A DNA stretch of 64,000 nucleotides from Diphasiastrum complanatum (GCA_029204225.1 MU831832.1:1-64000); one strand, 5' to 3'. Counted from the stretch's first letter, positions 21,962 through 33,760 are shown. Notes: generated by a model not told the origin, from the letters alone. Numbers and translations: made by a program.

Positions 21962-23113
21962 TGTTGGCTGATTATGACGAATCCCCAAGATACTCGGACA
22001 GAGCAACTCAAGAGCACCTCTCACCTTAGACCGAGGAGGTCTCTGAGAAGACGAGACGAATGAAGACTTAGAGCCAAGTATGAGAGCCGAGAAATGCTAG
22101 TTAGTAATAACAAGCCATAATTGTGTAAGCCTCATGGTGAATCCCGAAAGATGGAATGACCATGTAGGAACTAGTATTTCTAGGCAAATGTAATAAATGC
22201 AAGTAGACTCCTCTTAAAGAAAGTAGAGTGAGCCACCTTTTGATGGTGACCTCTAGTGCAGAGCATTATTCCACTTGTAATTTGTGAAATGTGGAAATTC
22301 CACTAGGATGCCACCTAAGGAGCTCTCTTGCTTATTTAAGAGACTCCCTCTTTGTGAAAAGGAGCTTTTTGTGTATTGTATCAACTCCATGTTGAAATGA
22401 GAAGAGCCTCCATGAGATAGATGCATCCATTGAGCTCCTTGATCATGATGGTTTTCTAGAGTGATGCCCCTATGATCATGCCCTTCCATTCATATTGTGT
22501 GTGGTTGTGGATTTAGAGTGGATTAGTTTTCTAGCTTTCTTAGTTCTGGATTAGATTTCATGTTTTCTTGTGGATTAATGTAGGAGCCAGCATTCAAGTA
22601 AACTAAATAGGCTAGAAATGTGGCATAAATCTTGCATATTCTCTAGCATTCTAGTTATTGATGTTCTTGGGATGTCCAAGAGTCAAAAGACTGATTAGTT
22701 TCTTGATTCTTGGACTTCTAACATGTTGTAGATTAGTTTTTGTTTCTTGTTTTTTCAATTTATGCAAGTAAAGTAGTGTAGGATCTGATTTTAGTTCATT
22801 TTGCAGCAAAGTAGAAGTAGACTTTCATTGTTTGTTCAACGGATCTACACACTGATTTTATGGTTGAACATTTTGGCATATATGAGTGGTTGTTTATGCA
22901 TGTGCATTAGTTCAAGAGTGACTTCCTTGGATTGTCCTCTGACAGGCAGGACATTTACTACATCAATATCAGTCCCTTTTGCTTGGTTTCGGCATTGAAC
23001 TAAAAAAGCTAACATTCAAAAAATGCCAACAAGCCTCTAAACAGACAGAAAACAGTTCTTGTAAACAATGAAGAACTAGTAAACAGATTGTATACGCTCT
23101 GAAAATGTCAACA
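21962..23113 (+). repeat. Solo LTR (1152 bp) inserted in a tandem array
   Basis: Starts TGTTGGCTGATT and ends AAAATGTCAACA. It matches the reverse complement of 23825-24962 along its length, apart from poorer matching between about 22966 and 23060. Array units continue directly on both sides, and the flanking bases GCATC / GAATC could be a target duplication with one difference. A TATA-like CTTATTTAAG is at 22331-22340. No primer site follows, which supports a solo LTR. An apparent 78-codon frame inside (22253-22489, minus) is part of the LTR and is not a gene. Confidence 0.75.
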
Positions 23114-23470
23114 GAATCCGTCGGTCGATATTTAATCGAGATTTGTCAGTCGAGATTTGATCAAAAACTCGTCGGTCAAGATTTGATCGGAACCTGTCGA
23201 TCGAAATTTGATGGAAAACCCGTCGGTCCAGATTCGATCGAAAACCCGTCAGTCGAGATTTGATCAAAATCCATCGGTCAAGATTTCAAGAAAACTTGTC
23301 GGTCGAGATTTCAACGAAATCCGTCGGTTGAGATTTCAAGAAAACCCGTCGGTCGAGATTTCAACGAAATCCGTCGGTCGAGATTTTAAGGAAATCTGTT
23401 GGTCGAGATTTCAACGAAATCCATCATTCGAGATTTCAAAGAAACCCGTCAGTCAAGATTTCAACGAACG
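23114..23470. repeat. 25-bp tandem array, part 2 (about 14 units)
   Basis: The core GTCGGTCGAGATTT recurs at a period of 25 bases (exactly 25 between 23351, 23376 and 23401), sometimes 26 in the left half. Two unit types alternate in part, ending GATC-AAAAC or CAACGAAAT. TCGGTCGA contains an imperfect palindrome. The array lies inside the leader, about 340 bases from the primer site. It is not a CRISPR: repeats are contiguous, without spacers, and the genome is a plant. Confidence 0.85.
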
Positions 23471-23810
23471 AAAAGGGAGCATGAAGGACGGGTGAAACAA
23501 TGTGGCTCTATTGGGAGGGAGCGTGTAGGTCTGTCTGAGAGAAATGTAGGAGATGTGTGTGTGAGAGTTAGATGAGTTGTTTCAGATCTGATGAGGACTG
23601 GTACAGGTCATGAGATTGTTGATGCGTGGTCAGCACGATTTCAAATGTAGGTGTGGTGGTGATCGGAATAGTTTGGCAAAATCATTTGGTAACTGTTATG
23701 AGAAGGTCTGGAGGAACTCAGAACGTTTAAAATATTCAGATAACAGTTGCAGTGATCTGAGCATTGACTATTGTAGCTATAGGGATAAATGATGTGTGTT
23801 AGTACAAGCA

Positions 23811-23822
23811 GCAACGGCGCCA
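23811..23822 (-). promoter_or_regulatory. Primer binding site, Asp-tRNA type
   Basis: The minus strand reads TGGCGCCGTTGC, the classical plant gypsy primer sequence, two bases inside the LTR end CAACA at 23825. Confidence 0.8.
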
Positions 23823-23824
23823 AA

Positions 23825-24962
23825 TGTTGACAGATTCTCTGTCTTAGAATCTGTTAATTGGTTCTCTTTGTTTTTTTCTTCTTTTGTCTATCAGCAGAGA
23901 CGGTGGGCTCTTGCTTAAATTATTTGTTCTTGTTCAAAGCCCAAAATCAAGCAGAAGAGACAATGTTGTAGTGATTTTGTCCTGCCTGTCAAAGGACATC
24001 CGGATGGGTCTCTCTTGAACTGAATGCACATGCATAATCAACCAAAATGCAAGCCAATGTATTCAACAAATGATGTATGTTACTGCTCAGTTGAACAACA
24101 ATGGATTCCTACTTCTACTTTGCTGCAAAATGAGCTGAAATCATATCCTAAGCACTACTATACTTGCATAAATTGACAAAACAAGAAACAAGAACTAATC
24201 TACAGCATGTTAGAAGTCCAAGAAACCAACCAGTATTTTGATTCTTGGACATCCCAAGAACATGAAGAACTAGAATCTTAGAGGATATGCAAGATTTTTG
24301 CCACACTTCTAGTCTATTTAGTTTACTTGAATGCTGATTCCTACATTAATTCACAACAAGAAATGAAAACTAATCCACAACTAGGAAAACAAGACAACTA
24401 ATCCACTCTAAATCCACAACCACACACAACATGAATGGAAGGGCATGATCATAGGGGCATCACTCTAGAAAACCATCATAATCAAGGAGCTCAATGGATG
24501 CATCTAACTCATGGAGGCTCTTCTCATTTCAGCATGGAGTTGATACAATACACAAAAAGCTCCTCTTCACAAAGAGGGAGTCTCTTAAATAAGCAAGAGA
24601 GCTTCTTAGGTGGCATCCTAATGGAATTTCCACATTTCACAAATTACAAGTGGAATAATGCTCTCCACTAGAGGTCACCATCAAAAGGTGGCTCACTCTA
24701 CTTTCTTTAAGAGGGGTCTACTTGCATTTATTACATTTGCCTAGAAATACTAGTTCCTACATGGTCATTCCATCTTTCGGGATTCGCCATGAGGCTTACA
24801 CAATTCTTGCTTGTCATTCCTAACTAGCATTTCTCAGCTCTCATACTCGGCTCTCAGTCTTCGTTAGTCTCGTCTTCTCAGAGACCTCCTTGGTCTAAGG
24901 TGAGAGGTGCTCTTGAGTTGCTCTATCCAAGTATCTTGGGGATTCGTCAGAATCAGTCGACA
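23825..24962 (-). repeat. 5' LTR of the gypsy-type element (1138 bp)
   Basis: On the plus strand it runs from TGTTGACAGATTC to GAATCAGTCGACA, giving a 13-base terminal inverted repeat with two differences. A TATA-like CTTAAATAAG lies near 24583. It is homologous to 21962-23113 in inverted orientation. Its outer end touches the CACTA transposase frame at 24963. Confidence 0.8.
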
Positions 24963-27900
24963 TATAGATAATCTTTTCATACCATCGATTGGCTTTGCTT
25001 GAGATTCCTCCCATAGTTTTCGTCAATCTTCCACAGACATCCTCTTTGGGGACATCTCTCTCTCAACTCTTCCTCCAAAACCTCTTCTATGAGTGTCTCT
25101 GAATGGATGGCCTTCATGCAAGTATTTACGATGATTTTCATAAACCACTTTTTTGAGACTATAAGAGTATCTTCCCACAAGATCTGGCCCATACAAAAAA
25201 ACAAGCATTTTTTCCAGCCGTTTGAAAAAAGTATATGTCAAAGAATAATTCTAGCCATTGTAGTATATCATGTAAATGCCAGGAATTACTAGCTGTATGT
25301 AACTATAAACAAACTCCTATGTACACAAGATAGACATTGTTTGAATGATTACCTAAGCATTCACCTAATCCTGGATAGTCATGCATTGTCCACATTACAA
25401 TGGCATGTAGTGTAAAATCCCTCTCATGTAAGGGGCGCGAAATGTCATATGCTTTTATCCCTTGCACAAATCTTCCAACTCATCAATAAGCGGCTCAAGA
25501 TACACATCCATGTTCTTAACCTTGCGTTGCCCAGGAATTAGAAGTGCCAACTTAATGTGTCCCTTTTTTATACTCAGCCAAGGAGGACTATTATAATTTA
25601 TCAAGCAAACAGGCCAAATGGACCACATACTTGTTCGTATACCAGAGGGGTTCACACCATCTGTTGCAAGACCAAATTTCACATTTCTTGACTCATTGGC
25701 AAAGCTTGGATACTCTTTGTTGATGTGCTTCCATGTAGGTGAATGTGAAGGTACCCTCAGAGGTATGGTGTGCATGCCAGTCCATAAGTTGTGCAAGAGA
25801 TTTACAACGAAATAAACGTTGCAATCATGGAATTACTAGAAAATGTCGTAAAACTTTTCACAGAATGGTTGCCCCTTGCAAATCATCTCTATATCGAGGA
25901 GTATCACAAATGAGACATTTCTTGAGCGATTCGTAGCTTCCTCGATATAAAATATAATCTTTTGGACATGCATGATATTGCTTGTAGTCCATCCCGATGT
26001 TAGACAACATCTTTCATGCCTCATCTCTTGTCTCAGGCATGACATTCCCTTCTAGGAGAATTTTGTTTTTCAATAGTCTTCTGTACATGACAAAAGAAGT
26101 CATTGTAAAAAAATTATCACTAGATGTCCAAATTGTAAATTTTGTTTCAAAGCAAAAGTGACAAGTAGATGAAAAAAAATTTACTCAAATAATGATGTGA
26201 GGCTTCAGTCACTCCATTATATTTGGCTTGAAGATTTAATAGAAGTAGAGAAGTCGCCAAACGAGATGTCTTTGCTCCAGGATACAATGCGGTCTTTGAT
26301 TCTTCTCGCAATTTCTTTTCTTCTTTAGACAAAAGTGCCTCCTCATCTTGTTCATTGTGTCTAGTTGCACTATTGTTCTCGTACATATCATCCAACATGT
26401 CTCCCATGACTTCAAATTCTTCATTCATTGGAAGCTCATTTTCATCGTTGGAACTTGTTTGCGAAGAAGTAGATCTAGATGAGTTAGATTCAGATGCATT
26501 AGTCTCTTGATTAATGCACTCATCAATTTCCATCATCTCTTTTAAGCCTTGACGTAGACGACGAGATAATTGCTTTATATGAGGACAATTGTATTGCATT
26601 TGTTGTCTACGTCGACTATTACGACGATTATTGTCTCCAACGCTAAATGAGGATGAAGAGTCCTATATACCAAAATAACAAGAAGTAGGTTGAAACAATG
26701 TTTGATAAACATTTCCTCCCAATATTTGATAGATCTAAATGTTGCATATGAATATAAATTACCTCTTTGTTTAAAAAGTATGAACATACCAATGTATCTA
26801 TTAGACCATTTTTCTTTTCAACTTGTTAACATTCAATGAACTCAAAGAATTGCACACTTTTACATATTTACATATTTATATTTCACATTCATTATTTTTC
26901 ACTTATTATCTTATGTAAACATCAAGGCAAATGACGAATAATGCTTCTAACATTTGACATATTTAATGACACAAACCAAATACAATCAAGATGCATGGAT
27001 TATACATCTATGCATATCAACAAAACTCTATTTGGATTTTTCCTTTTAGAAGCAAGTGAGAGATTGACTTCATCTAATTATTCTGTTTGGATTTTTCCTT
27101 TCAGAAGCAAGTGAGAGATTAACTTGAAAGTATTATGGCACTCATCCTATCACTCAATATTTATTGGCCAAACTATACTTAAAGTGTCATAAGAGTCAAA
27201 GATTAAAGCATTTCCAAAACCCACTTTTAAGAGTTTACCTCTCGTACTCTTGGATTCTCTGTGTGCACTCCATTGGCCCAAATATGATCGTTGACAATCT
27301 TCCTTGTCCGAATCCTAAGGCCTTTGCATTATGTGCATGTAGATGGTATCCTCTCATCATATTCTGGTTGAAACTGGTCCAATAATCCAATTGCAAATGG
27401 CACAAATTCTTTCAGTGTCATGCAAGTGAATATTGACAAATTCTAACATGTGACGAATTGTAACATGTGACAAAAATTGACAAAATAGTCTTTGTACATT
27501 TAGTGCATTTGCAACCTTCATTTGTGATGGAGTGGTGTCTTGGCTTTCCAAAGAGCAATATACTATATCACAATCCTCAACCAAATTGGAGTACATCACT
27601 ATTACAAATAAAAAAATTATGACATAAATCAATATACATACATGTGATGGATCAATAGGTGGTCTATGTCGACTGATGGAAGAGCTTGAAGATGAACCAG
27701 TCAATAGTTGTTCATTGTACTTTAGTCTTGCTTGCTCCTTTTTTCTGTGATAGAGCTCAATTCTTTTTTCTTTCTCTAAATCATGTGGAGGTACGATAAT
27801 TTTCCTAGAATTCATAATTCCAATCAAATGTCATTGTAAGAATAAATTTGCAAGAAAAATTATACACTAATATTCAAATAACAAATAAAGTGCAATTGAT

Positions 27901-27983
27901 GTCAATATCAATAACAATATATACCTACTGTTGCGATCATGAGATGAATCGTTATCACATGATGATGACATCGTCGATGACAT
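24963..27983 (-). pseudogene. CACTA TNP2-like transposase, copy 2, cut by the gypsy LTR
   Basis: On the minus strand an ATG at 27983 opens exon 27925-27983 (MSSTMSSSCDNDSSHDRN, donor GTATAT). It joins in phase to exon 27642-27804 (KIIVPPHDLEKEKRIELYHR, serine run, donor GTATGT) and to an exon starting at 26662 (acceptor TATATAG) with ALYPGAKTSRLATSLLLLNL near its end. After a gap, 26045-25455 carries HACPKDYILYRGSYE, LGLATDGVNPSGIRTSMW and MDVYLEPLIDELEDL, with an in-frame TGA early and other breaks. HERDFTLHAIVMWTMHDYPG lies near 25340-25440. A last part (25241-24963) shows KKVVYENHRKYLHEGHP. The reading stops at the gypsy LTR end. It belongs to the same family as copy 1. Confidence 0.78.
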
Positions 27984-29200
27984 ATACACACTGTAGCCAG
28001 CTACTCTATACCACATCATAAGTAATCATTATGAGACCGTATGTACTGAACAAATATAATAAAATTTGTTAAAGACATGCCAACATCTGATCCATGTATA
28101 TTCTAGTTATGCTTAATGAAAATTTAATCTTCTAGTAACATTGCTATCAAGAAAATTACTTGGGTGGGGCAACACATGACGAGCAATCAAAATGAGTTTC
28201 ATATTGACAAATGTTAGACATCAGTAGATAGTGCGCACATGCCTATCTCAACTAATTTAAAGACCACATAGCAGTCAATATTCGAAGCTTTCAGTTTGAA
28301 CTCTTGTCCAAGATGAGTGATGATCTCACTCAATCTTTTTTTCAAGATGGAATGATTAAAATCCAACACTCAGTCATATACTCAATTGATTCATTGCCCA
28401 TACTTGGCTCGAGTTAGTTAGGGATAAATCTCTTTGGATTGGCCTAGTGTGCCATGGTATCTCATGACGAGCAATATGCATTTGCCCTTTCTATCTATGG
28501 TTGCTTTGTATGCAGGATGATGTTCCTCGAATCGAAAAGAAAAGACGAGCAATTGGACAATGTCAATCAATCATATACTAGCTAGCACACCATTGATCAA
28601 CATCTTTATTACAATGCTAAATGATATTTCAACTAATTACTATGATTTTATATAGGGTTATATAGGTCGCACACCAACAATTAAAAAGATATATCATATA
28701 GGTCACATATCACTAAGGTCCTCAATATAACATAAATGCTTTTGATCATGAATCTAAATGACCCCATGCAACCATTTAAGAGGCCACATGACAAAAGAAA
28801 AAATTTTCTATTTGACCATATAATTATGTCATCAAATTATATCAAATCTATGACACCTAGAGTATTAATAAACTAAATGTTTTATGACATCATCGATTTG
28901 ACATAATATTATTTCATAAAATCCAAAAAACCTGTCAAATTACTTGTTTAATAATAATATGTAGCATTTCTTATCTCATGATTTTGTCTTGTATGTCAAA
29001 TCTCAAGAAAAATAAAATTTATAACAATATAAAACTAGTTTTCACAATTAAATACTACCATAATGATCATTGAATTGATTTTTTTATGTTCTATCATATT
29101 AAAAATATGTCAAATCCTACAATAAAATATTCTCATAAAATCTAGAAAAGATTATGACTTGCATGCAAGCCCATGTGGGGGACCCTCTCACGTGTGAAGA
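27984..29200. other. 1.2 kb without a recognisable gene
   Basis: AT-rich sequence with no frame of note. It could be the 5' flank of the CACTA copy on its left and of the Transposase_24-like gene on its right, which are divergently oriented. No terminal CACTA motif with a matching partner was found. Confidence 0.5.
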
Positions 29201-29204
29201 GAGG

Positions 29205-29300
29205 AAAAAAAAAACCGCGTGGAACATCCACGCGTGGATATTGCGTGGATTATCCACGCATGGGTAACTTATGTGTGGATAATCCACGCGAAACTTGAAT
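29205..29300. repeat. Left cluster of the CGTGGAT-ATCCACG palindrome
   Basis: About six half-sites of GCGTGGAT or ATCCACGC in under 100 bases, several paired as GTGGATTATCCAC. They lie about 330 bases upstream of the Transposase_24-like gene. The same motif recurs in bulk at 31525-32015. Confidence 0.8.
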
Positions 29301-29630
29301 GCCAATAAAACCGCATTTTCATGAGCATTCTTGTTTTTCTTCTTTTGCTTTCAAGTTTTATAGGTTTTTCTAATCTAGTGTTCAGTGCTCTTGCTTGCTA
29401 TTGCTCTGGTTGCTTGCTTGCTTGCTTTTGGTTGCTCTTCCTTGCTAGTGATCTTGCTCTTGCTATTGCTTGCTCTATTGATCTTGCTTGGTATTGATCG
29501 TGCTTGCTCTTGCTTACTATTGATCTATTGCTTTCTTGTCATTGCTTACTCTTCTAATCTAATACTCTTCACTACTCTTTCACTCCCATTCTCCACTACT
29601 TTCTAACTTTTAAAGTTTTTCTTTGATACA

Positions 29631-30757
29631 ATGTCTTCAAGGGTCAAGTGGAAGGTCAAGTGGGAGACCATCTAGGAGAAGAGCTCGTGAGGAGCCCGAA
29701 GAATATAATCAAGAGTGGTTTGAGAATCTATCTCCTCAACAAAGAGATAGATTCAAAAATCTTGTGTTATATTCTTCGGGTGAATCATTCGAGAGAAGAG
29801 CTTCTGAAGATGCCCCTTCCCAGGAATCATGTAGTGTGTATTATGATCTTAATCCACGTGGTGGAGTTATAAAAAATATGCGTGGCAATGCAGTTCATGC
29901 CCGTTTGTGTGATTTAGTTGCTTTATATTTTGTTGAAGATTGCATGATCAATTGGTCCTCCCAATCACTTCAAGACAAAAATAAAATAGTAGAGACTTTA
30001 TATTCTGAATTCCCTCAATCCAATGCTTTTAGTAGGACATGGGCCTTGAATTCAATGTGCCTTTGGATTCAAAACAAAAGGCAACTGATGAGAAGATCCG
30101 TGAGGAATCCCAAGAATCCCACGAAGCTTGGATGGTGCTCCAAAAGGGATTGGAGGAAGGTGAAAGGGGAATTGTTGCAAAACAATCCCCAAAAGTATGA
30201 ACAACAACGTAGGGCCGCTGCCGAGAAGCTCTTAAAACATGACCAAAGACACTTGGGATCGGGAGGAAGGGGCAATCTAGAGGCCCAATTTGTAAGTGCA
30301 ATATTTTTTACTATGATTCTATTTTTGTAGTGATATTGTTAATTTTTTTATTGCTAAACTATGTTTTTTTGTTGAATGTAGCTTAGTGATTTTGGAAGAC
30401 ACATGACCGTCGTGGAGTACAAACAAGGTTACGATCATGGATATGCCGGCCTTAAGGCTTTTATGGAATCCCATGGATTGTTTTCAATCGTAAACTCTTA
30501 ACCTTTATTGTTTTGTGATTGTTTACTTTGTGGTTTACAAGTAAGTTAAATCTCAATTTAATTGAATCTTTGATTCTATTTCGTAGAGAGGCTCTACAAC
30601 TTCAAGTGTTCGTGATGTGGAAGAAAATGTGGAAAATATTGAGGAGCAAAATGTGGAAGAGAATATGAATGAGAGCGGAGGGGAGTTTGAAGATGTGGAC
30701 ACCAACATACACCTACCAGCCGAAGGAAACGAGGAGGGAGGAAGTGATGATGAGTAG
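29631..30757 (+). CDS. Three-exon Transposase_24 (En/Spm PTTA)-like gene
   Basis: Exon 1 (to 30291, donor GTAAGT), exon 2 (30382-30489, donor GTAAAC) and exon 3 (30587-30757, stop TAG) join in phase 0 at both junctions. Exon 1 carries a basic serine/arginine start, W residues, WIQNKRQLMRRSVRN, GWCSKRDWRKVKGELL, YEQQRRAAAEKLLKHD and HLGSGGRGNLEAQF, the layout of plant Transposase_24 proteins (conserved W, basic R/K block, small-residue G-G end). Exon 2 (SDFGRHMTVVEYKQGYDHGY) and an acidic exon 3 follow. The likely ATG at 29631 is one frame off the long frame, in a TCAAGTGGGA-like repeat, so either a small indel has broken the start or a non-ATG start is used. By analogy with TNPA it may bind the flanking palindromes. 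Family call is tentative. Confidence 0.55.
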
Positions 30758-31524
30758 AGTTTTTTAATTAAATGTAAGACCTTGTAGAAGGCAATGTATG
30801 AAGGGAGAATTTATTCTCTTTTTTTTTAAATCAATCAATATAATGTTTTGGCACTACATCATTCTTGCAAAAATTTTGAATGCATATATTTTTAATTCAT
30901 GAATGCAAGTGCATAGTCTATTGAATGCAAATGTATCTATTGATGTATTCAATGCAATGTATAGTCTATTTAATGCACATCTATGGAATGCAAATGTATC
31001 TATTGATGATTTCAAAGCAATATATCTATTTTAGCACATGATTTGCATGCTAGAATACACAATAGAAAGCAATGGAAACCACAATGGAAACCACAATATA
31101 ATGCATCAATAGATAACACATTAAGTTATCAACTAAATATCAAATGAATCAAAATAAATGTGAATTTACCTTTACTATTGTATCTTCATTGTTTTGCAAT
31201 CTTTGCTTTTCCTTTTGCATGCACTTGATCTTTCAATCCTTTGCAATGAAGCTTTTTTTTCATTTTTCATATCCAAGCCTACATCACAAACAAAAAAGAT
31301 CTTAAAACTTATGATCACAAAATGCATACTATTAACATCTATCAATGAACTAAAAACCCTAAACTCTATCAATATTCTCACTCACATTCATCCCCATCTC
31401 ATCCTCACTCCCATCTATACTCTCTTTTTCTCTCTCTCACACAACAGAAAAAAGGAAGTTGACCTCTGGTTTAGGAGCGAACTACATTTTGGTTCACGCC
31501 AAATGTTTTTTTTTTGTCAAAAAA
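30758..31524. other. 3' flank of the Transposase_24-like gene
   Basis: The stop is followed by a T-rich stretch and AATCAATATAATG, where a poly(A) signal could lie. Words of the form TGAATGCAA(A/G)TG and ATGTATCTATTGATG recur several times at 30880-31030. No further frame is supported. Confidence 0.45.
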
Positions 31525-32015
31525 ATTTGCGTGGATAATCCATGCATACTCCAGAGACTTAATCATGTGGATACCGCGTGGATATTAAAAAAAATTTATC
31601 CACGCGGTATCCACGACCCCAGCTCTCTGGATTTCGCGTGGATAAAAAAATTTCGCATGGATTATCCACATGTGGATAATTTGCCACGCAATATCCACGC
31701 GAAAGCCAAGCCTTTTTTAAAAAAATCTTACTATGGCGTGGATTATCCACGCCAAATTAAAATTCTCATTTTTGGCCCTGGGTGTCGGAGGTTTGCCCGC
31801 CGGCTGCCAGTTGTCGAAGTTGGCGTGGATAATCCATGCAGTTTGAATTTCACAACCTACGGCCGATCTGCTGCTGGAAATGACACTTGCGTGGAACATC
31901 CACGTGACCGTATCCACGTGTATATCCATGCCTATCCACGACTATATTCACCCAAAAAAACAAATTTGCCCGCGCCTCCTCCTTTGTATTGTGTGTGGAT
32001 ATTTGCGTGGATATT
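31525..32015. repeat. Right cluster of the CGTGGAT-ATCCACG palindrome
   Basis: More than fifteen half-sites in both orientations, for example GCGTGGATTATCCACGCC at 31736-31753 and paired sites around 31564-31700, 31822 and 31888-31945, ending with TGCGTGGATATTTGC near 32003. Together with the left cluster this brackets the three-exon gene, which fits a DNA transposon with subterminal transposase-binding sites. Exact element ends were not identified. Confidence 0.8.
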
Positions 32016-32039
32016 TGCTACATGTGTGTGGGACACATG

Positions 32040-33760
32040 GAGGATGAAAAAGGAGTCAAATAATCACACTTTGGATGTTCTTGGAGAGTAGTAAGTGTGA
32101 TGATTTTGCGGTTTTGCAGTTGGTGAGTCATTTTCATCAAATCACATTGTAGCTGTGGAGCAATGTGTTAGGTTTGTCATCGAGAGATATACTTCAACTG
32201 CCTATTCTAGGTAAGTCAAGTCAATTTGCCGTATTAGTATTGCATCAGGGATGTAGATTCCAGTGATGAAAAAGTGCAAATCGTTTGGTTTGGGCCATGG
32301 AAGATCTCACAAGTTCACTTGGAGAGATATTGGCATGCATAGTATGTGAGAGACTTGATGGTGGCTTTGGAGTTCACATCTCAGTGTATTCTTAGGAGTG
32401 GTTTGGAACCATTCATAGGAGAAGCTTGGAGCTAGCTTGGGGGAATACAAGAAGGACATTACAAGATAGATGTTCAAATCTTCGAGATCGAGGATGACAT
32501 TGGGGTACTTGATAGGGATGGACTGCAAGATGACATTGGACGATCATCAGGGGGCAGTTATTTCATATTGGACTTGAGTCATTGGACAGGACTTACAGGG
32601 ATGATTCATGATGGAATCAAGAAGCTACAAACGCAAATGGGCAAAGCGTAAAGCTTTGGGAGCTAGCTCTATGATAGAGAGCTGATGGAGATCACACGGG
32701 TGGGTGTGATCAGAGGTCAACACGTGGTGGGTGTTTTGCTAGCAATCTACTGGGGGACTTCATGGTGTGCTCATTTGGGAGTACATGTTGGGATTACATT
32801 AGGGGGCCAGTCATTGGCATTGGCATTGATGGGGAGGCATCTATCATCACAGGTGTGAATAAGCTACCTATAGCTTTCATGCATTTGCCTATATTTGTAG
32901 GAGTCTATGATTGGTACAGGTGTTGGAACTTGTATGGTTCAGATCTACAGGTGATGAGATCAGGAAGCCTAGAGGAGGTCACTCAGAGCCATATACCTCA
33001 ATACAATCAAAGAGACATTAGTCTCGGGATCCCGTGAGTGGCGACTCAGGGATAGGCTTGTGTTGGCATAGTGTTGGGTGGCACATAGCCAGAGAGAGTG
33101 AGCAGATGCTAGGAGCTAGGGGAGACATATATAGCTTTGATGTTTGACTTGTCTAGCAGGATGGTGACCAGGATCGGAGACATCATGTGAGCATAGTATG
33201 TGGATGACGAGTCCATTGGGGTGGCACTCAAGGAGATGCTATAGTTGTTGCTCGGGTATGATATGTCATTTGATGTGTTCTTCAACTGGTGCATCATGTG
33301 TGATGACCTAGGGATGGGTCAAGCCTACTTGGAGGTAGGTGGCATGGAGTGTACCTGGAGGTGGTACATATCCTGAGGGCATGGAGTGCATTACGAGTTT
33401 TATTCAAATTTAAAAAAGTGTGAGAACCATCAAATTGGAGGGAAACCCAACTTTATTCACTAACTTGACATTTAGGCCCTGCGACATTAAAAGTCCCACA
33501 AAAAGGCCTAAAGTCCTTTTATATTCTAATTAATCAAATAACTATGTGATCATCGGGTTGGACTTACACACGCAGGGTGCCAAATCCCTCTCACTTATTA
33601 ACTAGGGTTAGGGTTGCCTTGGAATCCGCAAACCCTCCAACATCCCCTTAATGAAAGCGGAACTTTCCTTGGTTATTGTGCTTAATGAAACATGGACAGG
33701 ACATGCACATCTAGATCTTTCACATTGGGGATCTTTCCATAAAGCATCTCCTAATATCCA
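32040..33760. other. 1.7 kb without a recognisable gene
   Basis: Short frames only. The longest (32762-33037, +) has no known motif. The G-rich, TGG-rich wording of 32640-33380 differs from the AT-rich flanks and may be eroded transposon sequence. Confidence 0.5.

Larger units (their letters stand above)
21885..24962 (-). mobile_element. Gypsy-type LTR element (5' part, minus strand) with nested solo LTR
   Basis: The 5' LTR (23825-24962), an Asp-tRNA-type primer site (23811-23822) and a leader with a 25-bp tandem array lie in order on the minus strand. A second LTR of the same family, in the opposite orientation (21962-23113), sits inside the array. No gag or pol frame is visible further left, so the element is either non-autonomous or truncated. 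The primer type suggests Ty3/gypsy. Confidence 0.65.

Noticed and set aside
22253..22489. Two nearly identical 78-codon frames (22253-22489 minus, 24435-24671 plus) as a conserved small gene
   Set aside because: Both lie at the same place within the two inverted LTR copies. Their similarity is explained by LTR homology.
23114..23470. 25-bp repeats as a CRISPR array
   Set aside because: Units are contiguous without spacers, variable, and lie in a plant retrotransposon leader.
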